NCBI GenBank assembly: GCA_965279595.1
Contig: OZ257246.1
Location: 868,001 to 932,000 of the forward strand
Origin: CAIKLP01 sp965279595
GTDB lineage: Bacteria > Bacteroidota > Bacteroidia > Sphingobacteriales > Sphingobacteriaceae
Reading direction: 5' to 3'
Length of the DNA: 64,000 nucleotides
Under the pieces are notes generated by a model. It saw only the letters and a program-made list of their open reading frames with translations, was not told where the DNA came from and ran no database searches. Positions 7,007 through 14,416 of the stretch are shown piece after piece (position 1 is the stretch's first letter; every line of letters starts with the position of its first letter). Made by a program: the position numbers and the translations under genes.

Positions 7007-8668
7007 TTATTTGATGATTTCAATCTTCTTTTGAATCATTTGGTCTTTTGTTTGAATGCAAATGGAGTACATGCCATTGCTTAATTCTGGTAAGTTTTGG
7101 CTAAATTCTTTTGCGTTTACTTTTAAATCTTCAAAAACCTTTTTACCAAACAAATCTAAAATTGTTATGCTTTTTATTTCATCAATAGATTTTATGTTTA
7201 CAACACCACTACTGGGATTTGGGTAGATTGAAATGCTTGGTTCAGTTCTTTCTTCCTCAATGCCAGTTGACAAGCCAGTTTTAAATACAATATCATCTAA
7301 CCTTAAAGAAGAGGAACCTGTAACAGAGCTTGCATGAAACCCTATATGATAAGTGGCATTTTGTGGCACCTTAAAGCTAACAGAAACAAACCGGTATTTA
7401 TCATCAATTGGCGTTACATTTTGAATAATTGGTATAACTAAGGCCGACCCTTTTTGTTCAAGCCCCATAGCAACTTCTAAATTACAGGGGGTGTTTATAT
7501 CAAACACTTTATAATAATACTCCAAAGTATAGGTAGTGTTTGTTAACAAGTCCAAACAAGGTGAAATTAACCAATCGTTGTCACCGGTTTCGCCTGAACC
7601 AGATTTTCGTAAAGAATAGGTGCCAGTTCTGGATAATAAATCAGTGATGCCCCAAACTATTCCATCTCTATTAGCATCTTCAATTTTCCATCCAACTAAT
7701 GGCTCATTCAATTCAAAACCCATATTTAAATTGGTGCTTAAATCAAACGAGTCATAGGATTCAAAAAACACTAGACTCGTATCATTCTCCTTATACTGCA
7801 CATCTCCATTAATATTGGTATAGGCCTTTAATGAATATTGTCCGAAATTGGTAAGGTTGGCTTTTGTATTGAATGTATATAAGAGTGTATCGCCAGCAGC
7901 AATTGGTGTGCTAACCGTTTCGTTGGCTGTAATTTGACCATTCAATTTATAGGTTACCCCAAAATTGTTTAAAGTTGTAAACCCATCGTTAACAATTTTT
8001 ACTTTAATGTTTTCTGTACTACTAAAACCACAACCCGATTTAGGACCAACAAATTCAACCACTCCACCATCAGTTGCTGATGGAGTTAATAAAGTTATAT
8101 TATCAATAGATAAAATAAATTTGTTTGTTGAGTTGTTTCTAAATCCAATATAAACTGTTAAGCCTTTAAACGCAGACATGTCAACCTTTCGTTTTGTTCC
8201 ACCTAAAACAGAGGACTCTTCTTCGGTTGAATAAACTGCAGCATTTTCTAAACAGCCATTTACTGATTGTGTGGTTTTAGAAACATAAACCGCATACTTA
8301 TCTCTTCGATCAATATCTAAAGATTGTGCATCCCATGTTAAATAAACTGGTTCGGCTTGATTGGGAATTAGTATTGATCTAGTTATCATCCAATCATCAG
8401 ATGTTCCATTTGGTGTGTACCAAGATGTACTAATTGCTGACATATCTGTATTGCCATAGACAACATTTGCAGTCCAGGCATTTGGGAAAAATGAAATAAC
8501 AGTTGAATTTGGCACTAAACCATCTCCATCAACTATCAAATAACTTGACGGAATACCAGCGGAAAAATCCTCTTTAAAAAAAACTTGGGCTTTACTTGAG
8601 TTTAAAAAACAGGTAAAGAATAAAAGAACTAAAGATGATTTGTGTATTTGGGATAATGAGAGTTTCAT
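7007..8668 (-). CDS. Secreted choice-of-anchor J (cleaved-adhesin-like) protein with T9SS sorting domain
   Basis: A 553-residue surface or secreted protein. Signal peptide 1-27 (ends SSKAQ). Residues 30-195 look like a choice-of-anchor J / cleaved-adhesin jelly roll (FFKEDFSAGIPSSY at the start, DDWMITRSI, VYIGFRNNS, LSIDNITL at the end). A CARDB-like beta domain lies near 200-300. A second anchor-J-like domain is at 315-465 (NMGFELNEPLVGWKIED, DNDWLISPCLDL, LRLDDIVF). The last 80 residues are a type A T9SS sorting domain (SISIYPNPSSGVVNIKS ... NGMYSICIQT ... KKIEIIK). Probably carried across the outer membrane by the type IX system. No enzyme motif is visible; adhesion or matrix role is inferred only from the domains. 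Confidence 0.85.
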   Translation of the reverse strand: MKLSLSQIHKSSLVLLFFTCFLNSSKAQVFFKEDFSAGIPSSYLIVDGDGLVPNSTVISFFPNAWTANVVYGNTDMSAISTSWYTPNGTSDDWMITRSILIPNQAEPVYLTWDAQSLDIDRRDKYAVYVSKTTQSVNGCLENAAVYSTEEESSVLGGTKRKVDMSAFKGLTVYIGFRNNSTNKFILSIDNITLLTPSATDGGVVEFVGPKSGCGFSSTENIKVKIVNDGFTTLNNFGVTYKLNGQITANETVSTPIAAGDTLLYTFNTKANLTNFGQYSLKAYTNINGDVQYKENDTSLVFFESYDSFDLSTNLNMGFELNEPLVGWKIEDANRDGIVWGITDLLSRTGTYSLRKSGSGETGDNDWLISPCLDLLTNTTYTLEYYYKVFDINTPCNLEVAMGLEQKGSALVIPIIQNVTPIDDKYRFVSVSFKVPQNATYHIGFHASSVTGSSSLRLDDIVFKTGLSTGIEEERTEPSISIYPNPSSGVVNIKSIDEIKSITILDLFGKKVFEDLKVNAKEFSQNLPELSNGMYSICIQTKDQMIQKKIEIIK

Positions 8669-8780
8669 TTAGCTTAGTTTAAACTAAATTAAACACAAAT
8701 ATTGTGCCCAAATCTCAAGCCCATCAAGCGATAGGCCTATTTTTCTACCCGAATTGAATTGATAGCTATTTATAGAAATA

Positions 8781-10118
8781 TTACCTTCCCATTTTTGACA
8801 TTGGGTTGTTTCCCATCATTTTCATTGGGTTATTTCCAGCAGAAAACATTTTCATCATTTTCTTCATGTCTTCAAACTGTTTTAAAAGTTTATTCACATC
8901 TTCAATGGTTCTGCCACTACCCTTTGCAATTCTCTTTCTTCTATTGCCATTAATAATTTCAGGGGTCTCTCTTTCAAGTGGGGTCATTGAATGAATGATT
9001 GCTTCAATGTGTTTAAATGCATCATCACTGATATCAATATCTTTTACCATTTTGCCTACACCAGGTATCATGCCCATCAAATCTTTCAGGTTTCCCATTT
9101 TTTTAATCTGTTGCAGTTGGCTTAAAAAGTCACTGAAATCAAATTGGTTCTTCCTGATTTTCTTTTGAATTTTTGCAGCTTCTTCGGCATCAAATTGTTC
9201 TTGTGCTCTTTCAACTAAAGAAACGACATCACCCATACCTAAAATTCTAGACGCCATTCTATCTGGGTAGAATAAGTCTATTGCTTCTAGTTTTTCACCT
9301 GTTCCAACAAATTTAATCGGCTTCTGAACTACTTCTCTTATTGTTAAAGCTGCTCCACCTCTTGTGTCGCCATCTAATTTTGTTAAAACAACACCATCAA
9401 AATCTAATCTATCATTAAATGCCTTTGCAGTGTTTACTGCATCCTGCCCAGTCATAGCATCAACAACAAATAATACTTCATGTGGCTGTGTGCTTGATTT
9501 TACTCTAGCAATTTCATCCATCATTTGCTCATCAATTGCCAATCGACCTGCTGTATCAATTATAATAACATTATGACCTTCTGCTTTGGCTTGTTTTATA
9601 GCTTCTTGAGCAATTTTAACAGGGTCTTTACTTTCATAATCTGTAAAAACGGGTACCCCAATTTGTCCACCCAATATTTTTAATTGATCAATAGCCGCTG
9701 GACGATAAACATCCGCTGCTACCAAAAAAGGAGTTTTACCTTTTGACTTTAAATAATTCGCTAATTTTCCAGAAAAGGTAGTTTTACCAGATCCTTGTAA
9801 TCCAGCTATTAAAATTATACTTGGATTTGCTTTTAAGTTTAACTCTGCTTTTTCAGAGCCCATCAATGCAACAAGCTCGTCATTAACAATTTTAATCATT
9901 AATTGACCAGGAGAAACGGAGGTCAAAACATTTTGACCAAATGCCTTTTCTTTAACCCTATCAGTAAAATCTTTAGCAATTTTATAGTTTACGTCAGCAT
10001 CTAATAAAGCTTTTCTTACTTCCTTTATCGTTTCTGCTACGTTTATCTCTGTAATTTTACCTTGACCTTTTAATACTTTAAAGGCCCTATCTAACTTATC
10101 ACTTAAATTATCAAACAT
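8781..10118 (-). CDS. ffh: Signal recognition particle protein Ffh (SRP54)
   Basis: The SRP GTPase that binds signal sequences of nascent membrane proteins and docks with FtsY. The 445 residues show the N domain (1-90) and the G domain with P-loop GLQGSGKTT (106-114), DTAGRLAIDEQMMDE and TKLDGDTRGG. GMGDVVSLVERAQ links to the Met-rich M domain (about 300-445), which has RIAKGSGR and a C-terminus rich in Met (MKKMMKMFSAGNNPMKMMG). Length is normal. Single-gene unit; a candidate -7 box lies upstream. Confidence 0.98.
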   Translation of the reverse strand: MFDNLSDKLDRAFKVLKGQGKITEINVAETIKEVRKALLDADVNYKIAKDFTDRVKEKAFGQNVLTSVSPGQLMIKIVNDELVALMGSEKAELNLKANPSIILIAGLQGSGKTTFSGKLANYLKSKGKTPFLVAADVYRPAAIDQLKILGGQIGVPVFTDYESKDPVKIAQEAIKQAKAEGHNVIIIDTAGRLAIDEQMMDEIARVKSSTQPHEVLFVVDAMTGQDAVNTAKAFNDRLDFDGVVLTKLDGDTRGGAALTIREVVQKPIKFVGTGEKLEAIDLFYPDRMASRILGMGDVVSLVERAQEQFDAEEAAKIQKKIRKNQFDFSDFLSQLQQIKKMGNLKDLMGMIPGVGKMVKDIDISDDAFKHIEAIIHSMTPLERETPEIINGNRRKRIAKGSGRTIEDVNKLLKQFEDMKKMMKMFSAGNNPMKMMGNNPMSKMGR

Positions 10119-10140
10119 AATTCTTCTTTGTTAACGCCTG

Positions 10141-10148
10141 CAAATCTA
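10141..10148 (-). promoter_or_regulatory. Candidate ffh -7 promoter box
   Basis: TAGATTTG on the minus strand fits TAnnTTTG exactly, 22 bp before the ffh ATG. No convincing -33 TTG is present at the usual distance, so this is a weak call. Confidence 0.3.
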
Positions 10149-10261
10149 ACAAATAGGAATAGAACTGAAAAGAATTGATTTTTTTATCCTTTTCTATACA
10201 GAGATTTGAAATTTAGTTCAAAGTGCTTTAAATTAAAAATGAATATTTTTAGAAATAGAAA

Positions 10262-10289
10262 TTGCCTCAAAGCAATTTTGTTATTTTTG
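10262..10289 (+). promoter_or_regulatory. Candidate rmuC promoter giving a leaderless transcript
   Basis: TTG (10262-10264), a 17-nt spacer and TATTTTTG (10282-10289, exact match to TAnnTTTG). The box ends only 4 nt before the rmuC ATG, so transcription would start at or next to the start codon. Confidence 0.4.
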
Positions 10290-10293
10290 TTTC

Positions 10294-11682
10294 ATGATGA
10301 GTCTTGTTTATTTAATTGTTGGGTTAGTGTCGGGCATTGCCATTGGTGTTTTTTATTATAAATCGAAAGCCGGATTTTCTTCGGTTGATTCAAATAAAAT
10401 TTTAGAATTAGAAAAAGAAAAGTCTGGATTGCAAGCTACTTTAGATTCTTCTTTAATTGAGCAAAAGAAAATAGTTGATATTTTAATAAAAGATAAAGAA
10501 GAAATTAAAGTTGAACTGGCTAAAAAAGACAATGAACTTAACTTAGTAAACATTCGCGTTGCCAAAGCAGAAGAAATTTTTCAATCTCAAAAAGAAAAAA
10601 TAGAAGAGAAGAAAACGGAGTTAGATGGTTTGCAAACTAAACTTACCAAAGAGTTTGAAAACATCGCTAATAAAATTTTAGATGAAAAATCACACAAGTT
10701 TACAGAACAAAACAAATCTAATTTAGATGCTATTTTAAACCCGTTAAAAGAACGAATAAAAGATTTCGAAGACAAAGTAGATAAGACCTACAAGTTTGAA
10801 GCAGCTGAGCGAAACACATTGAAAGGTTCAATTGAAGAGTTAATGAAACAAACTAATCAAATTAGTTTAGAAGCTAACAACTTAACAAAAGCGCTAAAAG
10901 GTGAAAGTAAAAAACAAGGAAATTGGGGGGAATTAGTTTTAGCAAAAATCTTAGAAGCTTCGGGATTAATTGAAGGACAAAACTACACACTTCAAGGAAA
11001 AGGATTAGCGCTTACAGACGAAGAGGGTAATAGATTTCAACCTGATGTGGTCATAAATTTACCTGACAATAAACACATCATAATAGATTCAAAAGTGTCT
11101 TTAATTGCATATGAAAAATTGGTTAATTTAGTTGATGACGAGCCCCGAGAAAAATTCATTAAAGAACATTTACTTTCAATAAAAACACATATCACAGGAC
11201 TAAGTGCTAAAAATTACCAAGATCTTTATGGGATTAATTCTCCGGATTTTGTTTTGCTATTTATACCTATTGAATCTTCATTTAGTTTAGCAATACAATA
11301 TGATCAAGACTTGTTTGATTTTGCTTGGTCGAAAAGAGTAGTATTGGTTACTCCTTCCACTTTGTTAGCTACCTTAAAAACAGTAGCATCAATTTGGAAA
11401 CAAGATCAACAATCAAAAAATGCCATTGATATTGCCACCAAAGCTGGTGCATTATATGATAAATTTGTTGGCTTCACTGAAGATCTGAAAAAGATTGGTG
11501 ATCAGTTAAGCAAAACACAAAAAACTTATGATGACGCCTACAGTAAATTGTCGACAGGTAGAGGCAGTTTGACAAGTAGTGTGGAAACACTTAGAAAACT
11601 TGGTGCCAAGGCGAACAAAAGAATTGAAAAAGGAATTATTGAAGATCAAGAAGATGATGAATTATTTAATGAAATGCAATAA
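10294..11682 (+). CDS. rmuC: DNA recombination protein RmuC homologue
   Basis: RmuC proteins limit DNA inversions and rearrangements in E. coli and have a predicted nuclease-like core. The 462-residue protein has an N-terminal membrane anchor (about 3-22), a long coiled coil (about 35-130, rich in Lys/Glu) and the RmuC domain. That domain has GNWGELVLAKILEASGL, then FQPDVVINLPD and IIDSKVSLIAYE, followed by LLFIPIESSFSLA and the WKQDQQSKNA block. The first ATG is directly preceded by a promoter-like box and is followed by a second ATG (MM), so the start could be one codon later. The acyltransferase gene begins 9 bp downstream. Confidence 0.93.
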   Translation: MMSLVYLIVGLVSGIAIGVFYYKSKAGFSSVDSNKILELEKEKSGLQATLDSSLIEQKKIVDILIKDKEEIKVELAKKDNELNLVNIRVAKAEEIFQSQKEKIEEKKTELDGLQTKLTKEFENIANKILDEKSHKFTEQNKSNLDAILNPLKERIKDFEDKVDKTYKFEAAERNTLKGSIEELMKQTNQISLEANNLTKALKGESKKQGNWGELVLAKILEASGLIEGQNYTLQGKGLALTDEEGNRFQPDVVINLPDNKHIIIDSKVSLIAYEKLVNLVDDEPREKFIKEHLLSIKTHITGLSAKNYQDLYGINSPDFVLLFIPIESSFSLAIQYDQDLFDFAWSKRVVLVTPSTLLATLKTVASIWKQDQQSKNAIDIATKAGALYDKFVGFTEDLKKIGDQLSKTQKTYDDAYSKLSTGRGSLTSSVETLRKLGAKANKRIEKGIIEDQEDDELFNEMQ

Positions 11683-11691
11683 TAATTTTGT

Positions 11692-12798
11692 GTGTTTATA
11701 AAGAACTTTTTACCCGCTTCTAAGTCTCGATCATTTGGTTTAGATTTTCTTCGTGCAACAGCCATCCTAATGGTTTTGCTTTATCATTCCTGGATTTTCA
11801 CAGCAAGTTTTTTTCCAAAAGCGGGAATGCTCTTTTTCCTTGGTTATTGGGGTGTTGAACTTTTCTTTGTTTTAAGTGGGTTTTTAATTGGTGGAATTTT
11901 AATTGAAAAACTTTTTCAAGCTGAACAATTTAACTTTTCAATCATTTTTTCTTTTTGGAAAAAAAGATGGATAAGAACCATTCCTATTTATCTTATTGCC
12001 TTAATAATTAACCTTGTTAGTTTAAACTATTTCATCAAATTAAACACAGCAATTGATGTCAGATATTTTTTATTTCTTCAAAATTTATTTTACAAGCACC
12101 CTACATTTTTTCCTGAAGCATGGAGTTTAGCTGTAGAAGAGTGGTTCTATTTAACATTACCCCTATTCATTTGGATAGGCTTTTTAATTCCTTTTCGAAA
12201 TAAAACTAAACGTTTATTTTCCATATTGCTTGCCTTGCTATTTTGTTTTACTGCAATTAGATTTTTTAAAGCCAGTTCTGTTTTTGATATAATTCAATGG
12301 GACCAACAAATAAGAAAAGTTGTATTATATAGGTTAGACGCTTTATTATATGGGGTGCTTTTAGCTTTAATTTATAAAACAAAAAATTCCTTCTTACTAA
12401 AAAACAGAACTGTGTTTTTGTTAGTTGGTATAACATTGGTTATTGGTTCCTATTTTGTTTTCTTTAAAAAATATTCCGCTCTTTACAATGCTGTTTTTTT
12501 TAGTAGCAGTACATCCTTAGGCTTTGCTTTACTTATGGTTTTCTTTATTAATTGGTCTGGTCCTAAATCTGTAAGTTTTAAAAATGCAGTTAGTTTTTTA
12601 AGTGTAATTTCTTATTCGATTTATCTTATTCATTATACTTTCTTATTCAGATTGTTTAATAACTTTTTTATTGCACGTACAGTTGGGCTTTCTCTTTTAT
12701 TAACTTTAGCTTATTTAATAAGCGCAATAGTTATTGCAGGTTTCATGTATTACTATTTAGAAAAACCATTCCTCAAACTGAAAGAAAAAATAAAGTAA
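11692..12798 (+). CDS. Membrane acyltransferase, AT3 (OafA/YrhL) family
   Basis: A 368-residue multi-pass membrane protein that likely moves an acyl group (often acetyl) onto a cell-surface sugar or lipid. The start has the family motif FGLDFLRATAILMVLLYHSW, including the conserved Arg and His. It continues with GYWGVELFFVLSGFLIG, then WKKRWIRTIPIYLI and PEAWSLAVEEWFYLTLPLF, and about ten hydrophobic helices to the C-terminus (YSIYLIH, YYYLEKPFLKLKEK). The start codon appears to be GTG at 11692, as no ATG lies between the rmuC stop and the conserved region. It probably shares the rmuC transcript. The acceptor substrate is unknown. Confidence 0.92.
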   Translation: MFIKNFLPASKSRSFGLDFLRATAILMVLLYHSWIFTASFFPKAGMLFFLGYWGVELFFVLSGFLIGGILIEKLFQAEQFNFSIIFSFWKKRWIRTIPIYLIALIINLVSLNYFIKLNTAIDVRYFLFLQNLFYKHPTFFPEAWSLAVEEWFYLTLPLFIWIGFLIPFRNKTKRLFSILLALLFCFTAIRFFKASSVFDIIQWDQQIRKVVLYRLDALLYGVLLALIYKTKNSFLLKNRTVFLLVGITLVIGSYFVFFKKYSALYNAVFFSSSTSLGFALLMVFFINWSGPKSVSFKNAVSFLSVISYSIYLIHYTFLFRLFNNFFIARTVGLSLLLTLAYLISAIVIAGFMYYYLEKPFLKLKEKIK

Positions 12799-12831
12799 GA
12801 TTATTTCTCTTTCATAAAAACCCTAAAAACA

Positions 12832-12864
12832 AAAAAGGTCAGAGCGATTTGCCCTGACCTTTTT
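12832..12864. terminator. Bidirectional rho-independent terminator
   Basis: GGTCAG (12837-12842) and CTGACC (12854-12859) form a stem extended by A and T runs on both sides. It lies between the convergent acyltransferase (plus) and esterase (minus) genes. Confidence 0.85.
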
Positions 12865-12879
12865 AAAAATATTAATTAA

Positions 12880-14346
12880 TTAATACAATACTACTTTTAC
12901 AACTTTACGGTTTAAGCCACTTGTTACTTTTACATAGTAAACACCATTAGTCAATCCATTGCGATTGATTACATATGATTCAGAAGTAAGATTTAAATCT
13001 TTAGAAACTACTCTTCCCATAGCATCCAATAATTCAATTCCATAAGCTGCTCCGTTTAATCCTTCTACTCTGATATTAACGATATCAGAAGCTGGGTTAG
13101 GATAAACTTTTACATTTCCTTCTTCAGCTAAAACATTATTTACACCTACTGCTGGAAATAATACACGAGCAATACGTGGTGCAAAATAATTTTGAACAGT
13201 ATCGATATACAATAGTGCTCTAGCTTTTGACATTAATGGATTTGAAGCTAAACCATTTGCATTAAATGGATCTGCAGAATCCCACCACTCCCAAGGAGCA
13301 CTACCATTTGCAGCACCATTGAAGGGAAATAAACCTGGCAATCCATCATTATAAGTATCTGCTGCAATTGAATATGAATCAGTAAATGCAGGAGTTTTTA
13401 TTACTGCATTGTTTCCTAAATAATTTGCTCTTTTTGCAACATCATATGAACCACTTGCTTCAACAACAAACAATGGAGGGTTAGTTCCTGGTACATAAAC
13501 ACCACCTGTTTTATATGGTGCAAATGGATCTAACTTTCCTTGAATACCAACAATTGGAACTTCACCAGCTTCTAACCAAGAAGAATCACCCATTGCACCA
13601 CCATAATTAGTAGTCATGTTAATTCTTGAAGAATAACCAACATAGTTATCAGATTTGTTTACAGCTGGATTTCCACCAAATGCTTCAAAGTCACCTGTAA
13701 GTGCAGGTTGTACATAAGGTGTGTTATTACTTTGATTGATAAATTTTTGTAATTGGATTTCAGATACTTTATTCAATGTTCCATAAGCTAATGAAACATA
13801 TCCACCAGAACCTTGTCCACAAAGTACAATACGATTTGTATCAACTTTGTATGTTGCAGATGCTGTTGCTCCCATGAAACGGAAATAACGAACTGCTACT
13901 TTGGTATCTTGCATAGCACGATATACTGCATTTAAAATTGTACCAGTACGTGTGTCTTGGTCTCCTTGAGGATTCCAACCTGTACGATAAGCAACTGCAG
14001 CAACTGCATAACCTTTCTTTGCAAATTGCTTACACATTTCTACAATAGAGCTATCCGTTTTTGATCCAGTAGGTGATTGATTTAATCCTTTAGGTAAAAA
14101 ACTACCTGTATGCAAAACTAAAATCAATGGGCGAGCTAATGAAGTATCTCCTGTAGGCTCATAGAAATCAAGTTTTAAATCTGATATAACAGGAGCTCCT
14201 GTTAAAACAGAAAAGTTTTGCCCGTAGGTAATGTTTGATGTAACAGTTACGTCAGTGAAGACGTTTGTTACGTATCGCTGTGCCATTGCATTTGTAGCAA
14301 AAAGCGAGGCTGCGACTAGGGTTAAAATACGTAAACGTTTTTTCAT
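12880..14346 (-). CDS. Secreted alpha/beta-hydrolase (carboxylesterase-like) with T9SS sorting domain
   Basis: A 488-residue extracellular esterase-like protein. Signal peptide 1-22. The hydrolase part runs to about 395. LILVLHTGSF (74-83) sits where esterases carry the oxyanion HG motif. YAVAAVAYRTGW follows, then the nucleophile elbow CGQGSGGY with Ser180, which fits GxSxG. The catalytic Asp/His cannot be placed with certainty. The C-terminal 80 residues are a T9SS domain (VKVYPNPASDIVNIRVEG ... NGVYYVKVTSG ... KVVKVVLY). It lies 70 bp after a TonB-dependent receptor on the same strand, which suggests the released product is taken up by that receptor. The substrate is unknown. Confidence 0.85.
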   Translation of the reverse strand: MKKRLRILTLVAASLFATNAMAQRYVTNVFTDVTVTSNITYGQNFSVLTGAPVISDLKLDFYEPTGDTSLARPLILVLHTGSFLPKGLNQSPTGSKTDSSIVEMCKQFAKKGYAVAAVAYRTGWNPQGDQDTRTGTILNAVYRAMQDTKVAVRYFRFMGATASATYKVDTNRIVLCGQGSGGYVSLAYGTLNKVSEIQLQKFINQSNNTPYVQPALTGDFEAFGGNPAVNKSDNYVGYSSRINMTTNYGGAMGDSSWLEAGEVPIVGIQGKLDPFAPYKTGGVYVPGTNPPLFVVEASGSYDVAKRANYLGNNAVIKTPAFTDSYSIAADTYNDGLPGLFPFNGAANGSAPWEWWDSADPFNANGLASNPLMSKARALLYIDTVQNYFAPRIARVLFPAVGVNNVLAEEGNVKVYPNPASDIVNIRVEGLNGAAYGIELLDAMGRVVSKDLNLTSESYVINRNGLTNGVYYVKVTSGLNRKVVKVVLY

Positions 14347-14416
14347 AAAATTTTAATTATAATTTAGTTTCTTAGTTAAATATAGGTGTTTTTATAACAA
14401 ATTCGAAAATATTCTA

